64,000 bases of DNA, taken from the NCBI RefSeq assembly GCF_003051055.1, contig NZ_QAON01000008.1:87541-151540 (forward strand), read 5' to 3'. The position numbers and the translations under genes are program-made. Shown here one piece after another: positions 29,284-38,725 of this stretch; the stretch's first letter is position 1; each line of letters opens with the position of its first letter. Below the pieces are notes generated by a model that searched no databases, had not been told where the DNA came from, and was given only the letters and a program-made list of their open reading frames with translations. The DNA comes from Agitococcus lubricus. GTDB taxonomy: Bacteria; Pseudomonadota; Gammaproteobacteria; Pseudomonadales; Moraxellaceae.

Positions 29284-30498
29284 TTAGCTCATGCTAATCA
29301 CTAACATAGAAATATCATCATATAAGCCCTTCTGTGGATGATGTCCCCATGCATATAACTCTTGTTGCAAATCGACTAAACATTGTCCTACATCGTGATG
29401 ATGATGTTTAGACAAAAAATTTAATAAATTAGATTCCCCATAAATTTGTTGTTCGCCATTCTCACACTCGACAATACCGTCTGTATATAAGTACAAACGC
29501 GAATTGGGGCTGAGCTGAAAAGGCGTATTATCATATTGAGTATCTGGCATAAAACCCACAGGCAAGCTGCCTGTTTCAATCATATCAATATAACCATCGC
29601 CACGAATAATGACAGGAAAAGGATGGCCAGCCCGCGTCAGTACCCCTTCACCCGTGGTCGTATTGACAAAACCATAGACCATCGTAAAGTAAATATTATG
29701 CGGTTCAGACATCTGAAATTGTTGATTTAATTCAGCAACAACGTGTGCAGGCGGGGTCAGATAATAATAAGGGGGTGTTGACATACGCTTTTTAAGCAAG
29801 CCATTCGTACTGCCATGACTTAAAATGCGACTCAAAGAGACCGATAACATCGCTGACTTAACACCGTGTCCTGCGACATCAACACTATAAAAACCAATAT
29901 GATGCTCGTCTAACATAAAAAAGCTGAGCATATCACCCGATACATATTGTGAGGGCTGAAAGAACCATTGGCACTGACAACGCGCCTGTTTAAGGGTATG
30001 TTGCGGCAACAATGACTGTTGGACTTGTGCAGCCGCCTTTAAGTCATTCTCAATACGGGCATAGGCATCTAATAAATGGCGATTTTTATCTGCCAAGGTT
30101 TCTTGTAAACGGAGTACACGCTCGCCTGCTCGCATGCGCACTCTCAATTCAGCGTGATTGATGGGTTTGGTTAAAAAGTCATCCGCTCCCGCTTCCATAC
30201 CCAGCACCAAGTCATCCTCGCTAACGCGTGAAGTGAGCAAAATAAAATAAATATAATGGGGTAAAGCTGAGTCGCGTAGTTTACGGCATAACTGCTCACC
30301 GTTCAGACCAGGCATTTCCCAGTCACTGATGACCATATCTATTTTTTGTGTATTCAAAATAGCCAATGCTTGGCTGCCATCTTCTGCTTCAACAATATGG
30401 TAGTTATCCCATGACTGTAGATGTCGTGCTAATAACCGTCTATAACTGGTTGAATCATCAACAATTAAAATATTTAGCTGATTTGTGTCTAACATCAT
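29284..30498 (-). CDS. Response regulator with PP2C (SpoIIE/RsbU-type) phosphatase domain
   Basis: The protein has about 404 residues; the ATG at 30498 has GGA 7 bases upstream, and an ATG at 30510 is the alternative. The N-terminal receiver has D14-D15, the phospho-acceptor D59 (VISDWEMPG), a Thr/Ser in LLTSR and Lys in LTKPIN. A coiled linker (about 125-165) joins the PP2C domain (about 180-400) with metal-binding Asp in YSVDVAGHG, RAGHPFP and YTDGIVE. Phosphorylation of the receiver would switch on dephosphorylation of the STAS protein downstream. A 214-base gap to that gene allows a separate promoter. Confidence 0.88.
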   Translation of the reverse strand: MMLDTNQLNILIVDDSTSYRRLLARHLQSWDNYHIVEAEDGSQALAILNTQKIDMVISDWEMPGLNGEQLCRKLRDSALPHYIYFILLTSRVSEDDLVLGMEAGADDFLTKPINHAELRVRMRAGERVLRLQETLADKNRHLLDAYARIENDLKAAAQVQQSLLPQHTLKQARCQCQWFFQPSQYVSGDMLSFFMLDEHHIGFYSVDVAGHGVKSAMLSVSLSRILSHGSTNGLLKKRMSTPPYYYLTPPAHVVAELNQQFQMSEPHNIYFTMVYGFVNTTTGEGVLTRAGHPFPVIIRGDGYIDMIETGSLPVGFMPDTQYDNTPFQLSPNSRLYLYTDGIVECENGEQQIYGESNLLNFLSKHHHHDVGQCLVDLQQELYAWGHHPQKGLYDDISMLVISMS

Positions 30499-30651
30499 CA
30501 AACATTCCATACGCGATTAAATGGTATACCCGCATTAATTCGTCACCATCATCACAGACCAGAAATACTTTAGGACGGCATCTATCACGCAAGCATTGGG
30601 CACAGACGGTTATCGTGTCCACGTTGAAGAGTCAGGTCTAATCAAGGATAG

Positions 30652-30677
30652 AAGCCCCAAATTGTGTGAGGGGCTTT
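30652..30677 (-). terminator. Hairpin after pyrF, possible terminator
   Basis: AGCCCC and GGGGCT pair around an 11-base loop within the 265-base spacer between pyrF and the PP2C regulator. It is poor in T on the minus strand, so it is tentative. The rest of the spacer shows no gene. Confidence 0.4.
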
Positions 30678-30775
30678 AGAAGATACCTTGCTAAGGATAA
30701 CGTTGGCATTTATCTCACGATATTAATACCAAAGGTTTTTTGATTATACGTCGAAGTCACCAGAAAGGTGTGCCA

Positions 30776-31477
30776 CTAAGCGACAGATTGTGGCAATTTA
30801 CAGATAATCTCTCGTAATGCGACAACGGGGTCAGGTGCTTGCGTAATTGGACGACCAATCACCATATAATCCACCCCTGCATTAATCGCCTGATTAGGCG
30901 TCATAATGCGTTTCTGGTCATTGGCTTGGCTACCTTCTGGACGAATACCTGGGGTGACTAAGGCAAAGGGATGCGCATGTTGCTGGCGTAATAAACTGGC
31001 TTCTTGCGCCGAACAAACCACGCCATCTAAACCACAGTCGTGGGTTAATCGTGCTAAACGCTGTACTTGGTCTATGGGTTCAATATCTAAACCAATATCG
31101 GCTAAGTCAGCTCGCTCAGAACTCGTCAATACCGTGACAGCAATCAACAAGGTTGAATACCCATGTTGCAATAAACGCTGTTTGGCGCTTGTCATCATGT
31201 GTCGCCCACCACTGGCATGGACATTCACCATCCAAACCCCCAAATCGGCTGCTGCTTGCACCGCAGATGCTACCGTATTGGGAATATCATGAAATTTTAA
31301 GTCTAAAAACACGTCAAAGCCGCGTGCTTGTATCGCTTTAACAATCTGTGGCCCCTCATAGGTAAATAATTCTTTACCGACTTTCAGACGACATAAGGCA
31401 GGGTCTAAACGGTCAACCATGGCCAATGCGTGATGCGCATTCGCATAATCTAAAGCAACAATAATAGGTGAGGACAT
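30776..31477 (-). CDS. pyrF: Orotidine 5'-phosphate decarboxylase
   Basis: This enzyme catalyses the last step of UMP synthesis, OMP to UMP. It has 233 residues from ATG 31477 ([13 protein letters not shown]); the longer frame to 31525 starts at TTG without a ribosome site. Catalytic D-x-K-x-x-D is in [12 protein letters not shown] near 60, and the phosphate loop GIRPEG and VIGRPIT are near the C-terminus. It follows lapA on the same strand (69 bases), as in other Pseudomonadales. Confidence 0.97.
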   Translation of the reverse strand: MSSPIIVALDYANAHHALAMVDRLDPALCRLKVGKELFTYEGPQIVKAIQARGFDVFLDLKFHDIPNTVASAVQAAADLGVWMVNVHASGGRHMMTSAKQRLLQHGYSTLLIAVTVLTSSERADLADIGLDIEPIDQVQRLARLTHDCGLDGVVCSAQEASLLRQQHAHPFALVTPGIRPEGSQANDQKRIMTPNQAINAGVDYMVIGRPITQAPDPVVALREIICKLPQSVA

Positions 31478-31546
31478 AATCTTTGAATGGCAAGAATGGA
31501 GAGCCGTTAGTATACACAAAAGCAAACGGCATTGGACGAATGGGTG

Positions 31547-31855
31547 TTATTTACTAAGTGGGATTGGGCGTATTGTTTGTTTACGCAACTCTGCCAGTTC
31601 GCGTTCAGATTGGCGTAATTGCCAACGCAATGCTAACACTCGATATATAAATAGAGATGCCACTAAACCAAGCAGACAGCCCAAAACAAAACTTAACAAG
31701 ACAATCAGACCTATAGGGACGGCTGTCAGCTCGATAACGAGTAAATTTAGACTGGTTAACTGCTGATTACTCACAACCAAAGTCAAACTGAGTAATAGTA
31801 ATACGGTGAATAATAAGCCCCAGAAGATGCGGCCTAGACTCTTAAAAGTCATCAT
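31547..31855 (-). CDS. lapA: LapA-domain inner-membrane protein (DUF1049)
   Basis: The protein has 102 residues and two membrane helices (about 11-30 and 43-72), followed by a cytoplasmic coiled helix (LRWQLRQSERELAELRKQ). LapA-family proteins take part in control of lipopolysaccharide assembly, usually with LapB. Its ATG directly abuts the ihfB stop, so it is translationally coupled in the rpsA-ihfB-lapA order typical of gammaproteobacteria. A second ATG at 31852 could also serve. No lapB follows; pyrF is next. Confidence 0.85.
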   Translation of the reverse strand: MMTFKSLGRIFWGLLFTVLLLLSLTLVVSNQQLTSLNLLVIELTAVPIGLIVLLSFVLGCLLGLVASLFIYRVLALRWQLRQSERELAELRKQTIRPIPLSK

Positions 31856-32155
31856 TTACTCATCTTGTCCTGCGGAGTTGACCCGCTCTTTTAGCTCCTT
31901 ACCTGGCTTAAAATGCGGTACATACTTTGAACCAACATCGACGGCTTCACCCGTTTTTGGGTTACGTCCTGTACGTGGTGGACGATGGTGTAAGCTAAAA
32001 CTACCAAAACCACGGACTTCAACCCGCTCACCTGTGGCTAAGGTATCAACCATTTGTTCTATCAATGTTTTAACTGCCAACTCCACATCTTTTTCGGTCA
32101 ACAAATCTTGTCTTGCTGCAATACGACTGATTAAGGCAGACTTTGTGAGTGGCAT
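31856..32155 (-). CDS. ihfB: Integration host factor subunit beta
   Basis: The protein has 99 residues from ATG 32155 (AGAGGA upstream); the ORF's extra ten residues to 32185 lack a ribosome site. It is a DNA-bending protein of the HU/IHF fold: [13 protein letters not shown] start, [21 protein letters not shown] arm with the intercalating Pro, and a V-x-F-K-x-G-K-E-L ([13 protein letters not shown]) end. It pairs with IhfA to bend DNA at promoters and recombination sites. It lies downstream of rpsA as in most gammaproteobacteria, but a strong terminator separates them. Confidence 0.97.
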   Translation of the reverse strand: MPLTKSALISRIAARQDLLTEKDVELAVKTLIEQMVDTLATGERVEVRGFGSFSLHHRPPRTGRNPKTGEAVDVGSKYVPHFKPGKELKERVNSAGQDE

Positions 32156-32310
32156 GGTGTCATCCTCTTTTACAAATATGCACATGGTGGCTAGGTGTAC
32201 GCCCTATTCTGCTTATATCCACGCTTTCGCTTATAGTACTGATAAAGCTCAGAAAAAACAAAGCAAATCAACTGTGTTCTAACAACTTAGCGTCTTATAT
32301 GATTTATCAT

Positions 32311-32340
32311 AAAAAAACGGGAGTAGCAAACTCCCGTTTT
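32311..32340 (-). terminator. Intrinsic terminator of rpsA
   Basis: ACGGGAGT (32317-32324) and ACTCCCGT (32330-32337) form a perfect 8-bp stem with a 5-base loop. On the minus strand the stem is followed by a run of T (32316-32311). It lies 76 bases past the rpsA stop, and ihfB therefore needs its own promoter in 32156-32310. Confidence 0.9.
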
Positions 32341-32415
32341 CATTTCGCACACTTTTATCACGATTTTTGCGACACTATTAGCAATAATGTCGCTCAACGT
32401 GCATACGATGTTTGA

Positions 32416-34086
32416 TTATTTCATTTGCGCTTTAATCAAATCACCGATAGTACGTGGGCCTGCGGCAGAAGCAGCTGTGTCAGCTTGGTTACGCAAGTTA
32501 GACATTGCCTCACGCTCTTCAGCTTCATCTTTGGCTTTAATCGACAAGTTGATGACACGTGCTTTACGGTCAACACCAATGATTTTTGCTTCGATTTCTT
32601 GACCAACGGTTAAATGCTTAGACGCATCTTCTACACGGTCGCGTACGATTTCAGAGGCTTTGAGTGTGGCTTCAACACCGTCGCTTAACTCAATAGTAGC
32701 ACCTTTAGCATCAACCGCTTTTACAGTCCCTTTAACCACTGCACCTTTCTCGTGAGTAGAAGTAAAGTCGCTGAATGGGTCTTTCGCTAATTGTTTAATG
32801 CCTAAAGAAATACGGTTACCTTCAGCATCAACCGCTAAAATAACGGCTTCGACTAAGTCACCTTTACGGAACTTACGAATAGCTTCTTCGCCAGCTTCAT
32901 TCCAAGAAATATCAGACAAGTGGACTAAACCGTCGATACCGCCTGGTAAGCCGATGAAGATACCAAAGTCAGTGATAGATTTGATGTTACCAGAGACTTT
33001 TTGGCCTTTTTCGTGAGTCTTCGCAAACTCATCCCATGGGTTAGCTTTACATTGCTTGATACCCAAGGAGATACGACGACGCTCTTCGTCAATTTCTAAT
33101 ACCATCACATCCACTTCATCACCAATTTGTACCACTTTGGATGGGTGAATATTTTTGTTGGTATGATCCATTTCAGATACGTGTACCAAACCTTCTACAC
33201 CTTCTGCGATTTCAGCAAAACAGCCATAGTCGGTTAAGTTAGTCACTTTGGCACGGGTAATTGTACCTTTTGGATACTTGCTCATTAAGGCTAACCATGG
33301 GTCTTGGCCTAATTGTTTTAAGCCCAAGGATACACGGTTACGCTCGCGGTCAAACTTGAGGACTTTAACTTCCATTTCTTGACCCACTTCAACCACTTCG
33401 CTTGGGTGTTTAACACGTTTCCAAGCCATGTCGGTGATGTGTAACAAGCCATCAATGCCACCCAAGTCAACGAATGCACCGTAGTCTGTGAGGTTTTTGA
33501 TAACGCCTTTAACGGTTTGACCTTCTTGTAATTGACCCAATAAGGCTTCGCGTTCTGCTGAAGATTCAGCTTCCATGACAGCACGACGAGAAACAACAAC
33601 ATTGTTGCGTTTTTGGTCTAACTTAATCACTTTGAATTCAAGTTCTTTGCCTTCGAGGTGAGCAGTATCACGGATGGGACGTGTATCTACTAAAGAACCA
33701 GGTAAGAAAGCGCGGATTGGACCGATGTCTACCGTGAAACCACCTTTGACTTTGCCAGAGATTAAACCACGTACGATTTCGCCATCGTTGAAGATTTTTT
33801 CTAAGCGTGTCCATGTTTCGGCACGTTTTGCTTTTTCGCGAGACAACATGGTTTGACCCATGCCATTGTCAAAAGCATCAACAACTACTTCAACGGTATC
33901 GCCTACTTTGACTTCTAATTCACGTAAATCGTTTAAGAATTCTTCACGAGGCACAACGCCTTCGGATTTTAAACCTGTATCCACAGTCACCCAGTCACTA
34001 TCGATAGCAACAACAACGCCAGAAATAACGGCACCTTGGGTAAACTGTAATTCGCTCTCGGCAAAGAGATCGGCAAATGATTCCAT
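32416..34086 (-). CDS. rpsA: 30S ribosomal protein S1
   Basis: The protein has 556 residues, the standard length, with six S1 OB-fold repeats. They are recognisable by recurring motifs such as GVVPREEF (1), [17 protein letters not shown] (3), [17 protein letters not shown] (4), [18 protein letters not shown] (5) and a degenerate sixth. S1 brings mRNA to the 30S subunit and unwinds structured leaders. AGAAGG precedes the ATG by about 8 bases, and a stable hairpin sits just upstream of that site. It is flanked by cmk and ihfB as in E. coli. Confidence 0.98.
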   Translation of the reverse strand: MESFADLFAESELQFTQGAVISGVVVAIDSDWVTVDTGLKSEGVVPREEFLNDLRELEVKVGDTVEVVVDAFDNGMGQTMLSREKAKRAETWTRLEKIFNDGEIVRGLISGKVKGGFTVDIGPIRAFLPGSLVDTRPIRDTAHLEGKELEFKVIKLDQKRNNVVVSRRAVMEAESSAEREALLGQLQEGQTVKGVIKNLTDYGAFVDLGGIDGLLHITDMAWKRVKHPSEVVEVGQEMEVKVLKFDRERNRVSLGLKQLGQDPWLALMSKYPKGTITRAKVTNLTDYGCFAEIAEGVEGLVHVSEMDHTNKNIHPSKVVQIGDEVDVMVLEIDEERRRISLGIKQCKANPWDEFAKTHEKGQKVSGNIKSITDFGIFIGLPGGIDGLVHLSDISWNEAGEEAIRKFRKGDLVEAVILAVDAEGNRISLGIKQLAKDPFSDFTSTHEKGAVVKGTVKAVDAKGATIELSDGVEATLKASEIVRDRVEDASKHLTVGQEIEAKIIGVDRKARVINLSIKAKDEAEEREAMSNLRNQADTAASAAGPRTIGDLIKAQMK

Positions 34087-34295
34087 AATAACAACCTTCT
34101 AACGATGCAAACGCATCTCGTTGACCGCACATGACCAGCGCATGTCGGGCTGACTTAAGATAATGGTGCTTCACGTCTTGCTGGTCACACGTGGCCACCA
34201 TCTCCCCAATAACTCAAATGGTTAATAACACTTGATGTCATTAAAGTTCGGTTTGCAGACTCAGACGCAACATGCGTGCTGAATATGCGTGTAAT
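34087..34295 (-). promoter_or_regulatory. rpsA leader region with start-proximal hairpin
   Basis: The minus-strand leader folds AACGAGATGC with GCATCGTT (34101-34122) around a 4-base loop, just 5' of the AGAAGG ribosome site. A second imperfect hairpin (GCGCATG-type arms near 34125-34150) lies further up. E. coli rpsA is known to be controlled by S1 binding a structured leader; a similar role here is inference from position and structure. Confidence 0.45.
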
Positions 34296-35021
34296 TTAGG
34301 CTAAAAAACTGTGTAAGCTACGTCGTTGTTTAGCGGCTGCAATGACTGTTTGCAGCACTGCTTCTATGCCCAGTGCGGTACTGTCTAAGACTATGGCATC
34401 TGTCGCAGGTTTTAATGGCGCAACCGCACGCTGGCTATCGCGCAAATCGCGCGCACGGATGTCGTCTAAAATGGCGGCTAAACTAGCATCAAAGCCTTTT
34501 TCAAGCAACTGTTTATAGCGTCTTTCTGCTCTTGCATCGGCACTTGCAGTTAAAAAAATCTTCAAACAGGCATCAGGAAAGACGACAGTTCCCATATCAC
34601 GCCCATCAGCCACTAAACCTGGCATTTCTCTAAAGGCATGTTGTCGTTGTAATAAGGCGGTACGTACGCGTGCTAAAGCAGCGACTTTAGATGCAGCCGC
34701 ACCAATTTCTTCGGTACGGATACTTTCGGTCACATCTTCGCCTTCTAAAATGAGCATGGCTTCGCCATGATTATTTTGAAACTGTACATCTAAATGTGCT
34801 GCTAATACTTCTAAAGCTGCTTCATTATGGGTTTGGATACCATGCTGTTGTGCCGCTAACGCTAATAATCGGTATAACGCACCCGAGTCTAAAACATGAA
34901 AACCGAGTGCCAAAGCTAAACGATGAGCAATCGTTCCCTTACCCGACCCACTGGGTCCATCAATGGTAATGACAGGTGGCGTTATCGTTGGTTTAATCAT
35001 GGGGTCAAGCTCTGCACTCAT
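34296..35021 (-). CDS. cmk: Cytidylate kinase
   Basis: The enzyme phosphorylates CMP/dCMP with ATP. It has 241 residues, slightly long because of a short N-terminal extension ([16 protein letters not shown]) before the core. GGAGG 5 bases before ATG 35021 supports that start. P-loop GPSGSGKGT is at about 20-28, DSGALYR near 41, [13 protein letters not shown] near 135, and RDLRDSQR near 190 is the CMP-binding lid. Its usual place between aroA and rpsA is conserved. Confidence 0.97.
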   Translation of the reverse strand: MSAELDPMIKPTITPPVITIDGPSGSGKGTIAHRLALALGFHVLDSGALYRLLALAAQQHGIQTHNEAALEVLAAHLDVQFQNNHGEAMLILEGEDVTESIRTEEIGAAASKVAALARVRTALLQRQHAFREMPGLVADGRDMGTVVFPDACLKIFLTASADARAERRYKQLLEKGFDASLAAILDDIRARDLRDSQRAVAPLKPATDAIVLDSTALGIEAVLQTVIAAAKQRRSLHSFLA

Positions 35022-35157
35022 AGTGCCTCCAACAAATACGCAAAAAATCTAAACTAGGTCATCACACAGACTACAATAGCAGCCGACACACCATCTCTTG
35101 CTACCAAGTAGTGCAGACAGCGTGCGCTTTTTATAGAAAACTGGGAGTAATTGCAAC

Positions 35158-35226
35158 CCACATTTGTCTTAAACCTCGACAAAATGTGTTTATGCAAACA
35201 CCTTGGCATACAGATGCTTGCATAAA
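35158..35226. repeat. Two hairpins in the cmk / tyrA-aroA spacer
   Basis: CACATTTGTC pairs with GACAAAATGTG (35158-35188, one bulge). TTTATGCAA (35189-35197) pairs with TTGCATAAA (35218-35226) across 20 bases. They lie between the tyrA-aroA stop and cmk. There is no T-run, so termination is not certain. The other bases of this 215-base spacer are featureless. Confidence 0.4.
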
Positions 35227-35236
35227 TGACGGCGTT

Positions 35237-37444
35237 TTAGACTTCTAAGACCTGAATTTTTAAGCCTGCACGTTTGGCTAAACTGACGAAATTTGGAAAA
35301 CTGGTCGCGACATTCGCACAGTCTTCAATTTCAATCGTGCCTGTTGCGCGTAAAGAGGCAATCGCAAACGACATGGCAATACGATGGTCGCCATGACTGA
35401 TAATTTTGCCACCCCCCATTGTTCCGCCTTGAATCACCATGCCATCGGGTGTAGGTTTGGCATCAATACCCAAAGTAATCAAACCATCAGCCATCACCTG
35501 AATGCGGTCAGATTCTTTAACACGTAACTCTTCAGCACCTGTTAAAACCGTTGTCCCTTCGGCACAAGCGGCGGCAATAAATAAAGCAGGAAATTCATCA
35601 ATCGCTAAAGGGACGTCTGCTTCATCAATATGAATGCCTTTTAACTTGGCACTACGCACCCGAATATCGGCAACAGGTTCACCACCGACTTCGCGTTCGT
35701 TCATAATGGTTAAATCGCCACCCATTGCTTTAAGGATGTTAATCACACCAATACGTGTTGGGTTAATACCGACGTGTTCTAAAACAATATCAGCATTTGG
35801 GGCGATACTTGCGCCTACCATAAAAAATGCGGCAGAGGAAATATCAGCAGGCACATCAATTTTGGTTGCGGTTAATTTTCCGCCACCTTTAATGCGAATC
35901 GTCGAACCTTCGGTGCTGACATCATAGCCAAAACCACGCAACATACGTTCGCTATGGTCACGGGTTGGTGCTGGCTCAGTGACGACCGTTTCACCCTCTG
36001 CCCATAAAGCTGCTAATAAAATACCTGATTTGACTTGTGCGCTGGCAACTGGCATATCGTAGGTCATCGCTTTTAATACTTGATTACCTTTAATGCTCAC
36101 TGGCGGTGTGCCTTTTTCACCTGTGGTTTGAATCACAGCACCCATTTGACGCAATGGTTTAGCAATACGCTCCATAGGGCGTTTTGATAATGAAGGATCA
36201 CCTGTCATCACTGTATCAAATTTTTGTGCGGCCAAAATACCCGACAACAAACGCATGGATGTACCAGAGTTGCCACAATAAATGGCATTGGGTGGGGCTT
36301 GTAAACCGTTTAATCCAACGCCATGAATTCGCACTTCACCATTTTTTGGCCCTTCAATCACAACGCCCATATCACGGAAAGCCTGTAAGGTGGCTAAGGC
36401 ATCTTCACCTTCTAAAAAGCCTGAGACTTCGGTGACACCTTCGGCTATCGAGCCTAACATAATCGAACGATGAGAAATGGATTTATCACCCGCAACCCGT
36501 AAATTACCTTGTAAAGTACCGCCCGCTTCAAGGACAAATTGCAAATTTTTCGTGGTCATAGTCTTTTGGTATGCTGTTCCAGCTAACATGTGAGTAAAAT
36601 GGTGTCGTGCGGCTTGCGCACGGGTTAAAATGCCTAAAATGGCTTCACTATCTTCGGTTTCTACGGCTGCTTTCAGTTGCTCCACACCCGCATTAAAACT
36701 CGTTAATGCATTAAGAATGCTGGCTTTATTGGCTAAAAAAATGTCGTGCCACATGGTTGGGTCGCTACCCGCAATACGGGTAAAATCTCTAAAACCGCCC
36801 GCAGCATAACGAAAGATGTCTAAATTTTGCGACTCTTTGGCTAAAGCATGTACCAAAGAAAAGGCTAAGAAATGTGGCAAATGACTGGTTTTGGCTAGCA
36901 CTTCATCGTGACGCTCAACCGTCATCGTTAACACATCAGCGCCAGCCGCCTGCCACAACTGTTGAACGTGTTGTATCGCTTGTTTGTCACTATGCGCCAA
37001 TGGCGTAATAATCACTTTGTGACCTTTAAATAAATCGACTTTGCCTGCCAAGACGCCACTTTGTTCTGAACCAGCAATCGGATGTGCAGGAATAAAATGG
37101 CTAGGTACATCGCCAAACACCCGATGCGCTGCATCAACCACATTGCCTTTGGTGCTACCCACATCCGTAATAATGGTTGTAGGACGAACGGCGTGTTTGA
37201 TGCTGGCTAAAACCTTTTCAGTGGAACAGACAGGCATTGCCAAAACGACCAAATCAGCATTTGCTACGGCTTGAGCGGCATCGGTATAGGCTTCATCAAT
37301 AAGGGCAATATCCAATGCAGTTTGTAAGGTACGTTCACTACGGCTGCTGGCGACAATTTTTTTGGCCAAACCTTGTGCCCGAATGACGCGTGCCAAACTT
37401 GAGCCAATCAGTCCTAAACCAATAAAGGTCACTTGGTTCAACAT
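35237..37444 (-). CDS. tyrA-aroA: Bifunctional prephenate dehydrogenase / EPSP synthase (TyrA-AroA fusion)
   Basis: The protein has 735 residues. The N-terminal TyrA part (about 1-295) has the NAD motif FIGLGLIGSSL at 7-17, HPIAGSEQSG and an ARHHFTHML end, and makes 4-hydroxyphenylpyruvate from prephenate. From about residue 300 it is AroA: GDKSISHRS, GNSGTSMRL, the RDHSERML loop, DEFPAL and HRIAMS, joining shikimate-3-phosphate with PEP. The fusion is known from Acinetobacter and Pseudomonas relatives. It overlaps hisC by one base (TAATG) and so is coupled to it. The AroA active-site segment GDKSISHR is intact. Confidence 0.96.
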   Translation of the reverse strand: MLNQVTFIGLGLIGSSLARVIRAQGLAKKIVASSRSERTLQTALDIALIDEAYTDAAQAVANADLVVLAMPVCSTEKVLASIKHAVRPTTIITDVGSTKGNVVDAAHRVFGDVPSHFIPAHPIAGSEQSGVLAGKVDLFKGHKVIITPLAHSDKQAIQHVQQLWQAAGADVLTMTVERHDEVLAKTSHLPHFLAFSLVHALAKESQNLDIFRYAAGGFRDFTRIAGSDPTMWHDIFLANKASILNALTSFNAGVEQLKAAVETEDSEAILGILTRAQAARHHFTHMLAGTAYQKTMTTKNLQFVLEAGGTLQGNLRVAGDKSISHRSIMLGSIAEGVTEVSGFLEGEDALATLQAFRDMGVVIEGPKNGEVRIHGVGLNGLQAPPNAIYCGNSGTSMRLLSGILAAQKFDTVMTGDPSLSKRPMERIAKPLRQMGAVIQTTGEKGTPPVSIKGNQVLKAMTYDMPVASAQVKSGILLAALWAEGETVVTEPAPTRDHSERMLRGFGYDVSTEGSTIRIKGGGKLTATKIDVPADISSAAFFMVGASIAPNADIVLEHVGINPTRIGVINILKAMGGDLTIMNEREVGGEPVADIRVRSAKLKGIHIDEADVPLAIDEFPALFIAAACAEGTTVLTGAEELRVKESDRIQVMADGLITLGIDAKPTPDGMVIQGGTMGGGKIISHGDHRIAMSFAIASLRATGTIEIEDCANVATSFPNFVSLAKRAGLKIQVLEV

Positions 37445-38544
37445 TAGCGTAACACCTGTGCTAAAGCCGCCAAAAAGCGGGCATTTTCACTTTCTAAACC
37501 AATACTGACCCGCAAATAGTTTGGCAATCCATAATTAGCAATCGGTCTAACAATCACCCCTTGTTGTAACAGGGCTTGAAAAACTGGCAAACATGGACGG
37601 CCTGTATCAAAGGCAATAAAATTACCTTTAGACGGAATAAAACCTAAACCTAATGCGCTTAAACCTTGTTCCAACTGTGCCATACCTGCACTATTTAACT
37701 CACGGCTTTGCTTAACAAAGCTTTCATCTTGCAAAGCCGCAGTCGCAGCCGCTAAAGCAAAACTATTCACATTAAACGGTTGGCGAACACGGTTTAAAAT
37801 ATTGGTCACATCCGCCGACGCAATCGCATAACCTACACGTAACGATGCTAAACCATAGGCTTTAGAAAAGGTTCGGCTGACAATTAAATTGGCATATTGC
37901 TTAACGTAATCAAAGCCATTAATAAAGCCTGCATCAGTGACATATTCGACATAGGCTTCGTCTAATACAACTAAAACATGGGCTGGGACTTGCGCCATAA
38001 ATTGTTCAAATTCGTGACGCTCAAACCATGTGCCTGTTGGGTTGTTTGGATTGGCAATAAACACAACCTTGGTATTCGCTTGAATAGCCGCCGCCATGGC
38101 CTCTAAATCATGACCAAAGTTTTTGGCAGGGACTTCAATGCCTACCCCACCCACGGCTTGCACCGCTAAAGGATACACGGCAAATGCATGTTGGCTATAA
38201 ACAGCACTTTCACCTTGAGCAATATAAGCTCTAGCAACTAACTCTAAAATGTCATTTGAGCCATTACCCAAGGTAATACAATTTAGCTCAAAACCAAATT
38301 TTTGCTGAATGGCTTGTTTTAAGTTAAAACCATTACCATCTGGATAAAGTGCGACTTGTTTGAGTTCGGCTTGTATCGCTTCTATCACTAGCGGTGAACA
38401 ACCTAATGGATTCTCGTTACTGGCTAATTTAATAATATCGTCTAAACCTAATTCACGTTTTAATTCGTCAATCGGTTTACCGGTTTGATAGGGTAATAAC
38501 TTTTGTACACCTTGATTGGCTAAAGCAATAAAATCACACGACAT
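37444..38544 (-). CDS. hisC: Histidinol-phosphate aminotransferase
   Basis: This is a PLP enzyme of fold type I, 366 residues, HisC2-like. It starts MSCDFIALANQGVQKL; CGGAAG precedes the ATG. It has LASNENPLG near 40, NPNNPTG near 165, DEAYVEY and the PLP lysine in SRTFSKAYGLASLRVGYA near 225. Within an aromatic cluster it may act on both imidazole-acetol phosphate and aromatic keto acids, as broad-specificity HisC enzymes do. It sits between pheA and tyrA-aroA and overlaps the latter by one base. Confidence 0.95.
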   Translation of the reverse strand: MSCDFIALANQGVQKLLPYQTGKPIDELKRELGLDDIIKLASNENPLGCSPLVIEAIQAELKQVALYPDGNGFNLKQAIQQKFGFELNCITLGNGSNDILELVARAYIAQGESAVYSQHAFAVYPLAVQAVGGVGIEVPAKNFGHDLEAMAAAIQANTKVVFIANPNNPTGTWFERHEFEQFMAQVPAHVLVVLDEAYVEYVTDAGFINGFDYVKQYANLIVSRTFSKAYGLASLRVGYAIASADVTNILNRVRQPFNVNSFALAAATAALQDESFVKQSRELNSAGMAQLEQGLSALGLGFIPSKGNFIAFDTGRPCLPVFQALLQQGVIVRPIANYGLPNYLRVSIGLESENARFLAALAQVLR

Positions 38545-38614
38545 GATGAACTTCCGAGTTTTTATATTTTCCCCGTATTTCGCTACGCTTCATACAGGCT
38601 ACAAATACTTATTT

Positions 38615-38633
38615 GGTGGGTGAATGACCCACC
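38615..38633. repeat. Small palindrome in the hisC-pheA spacer
   Basis: GGTGGGT and ACCCACC form a perfect 7-bp stem around GAATG. Together with the palindrome at 38659-38725 it fills most of the 181-base spacer upstream of hisC. It looks like a dispersed REP-type unit rather than a regulator. Confidence 0.5.
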
Positions 38634-38658
38634 CTACAAAATACTATTAAGCACCACC

Positions 38659-38725
38659 CTTCGACTCCGCTCAGGGTACATTTGTTAACTGAGTGAAGTG
38701 TTGTGATAGCTGAGCGTAGTCGAAG
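38659..38725. repeat. REP-like palindrome CTTCGACTCCGCTCAG...CTGAGCGTAGTCGAAG
   Basis: The 16-base arms (38659-38674 and 38710-38725) match with one mismatch around a 35-base centre, and the 3' arm abuts the pheA stop at 38726. The module CTGAGCG-x-AGTCGAAG recurs at 62078-62093 inside the element at 61979. Such palindromes often form extragenic hairpins. Confidence 0.7.

Noticed and set aside
33318..33602. 94-codon minus-strand ORF within rpsA
   Set aside because: It is an alternative frame of the S1 repeats; the rpsA frame has clear domains.
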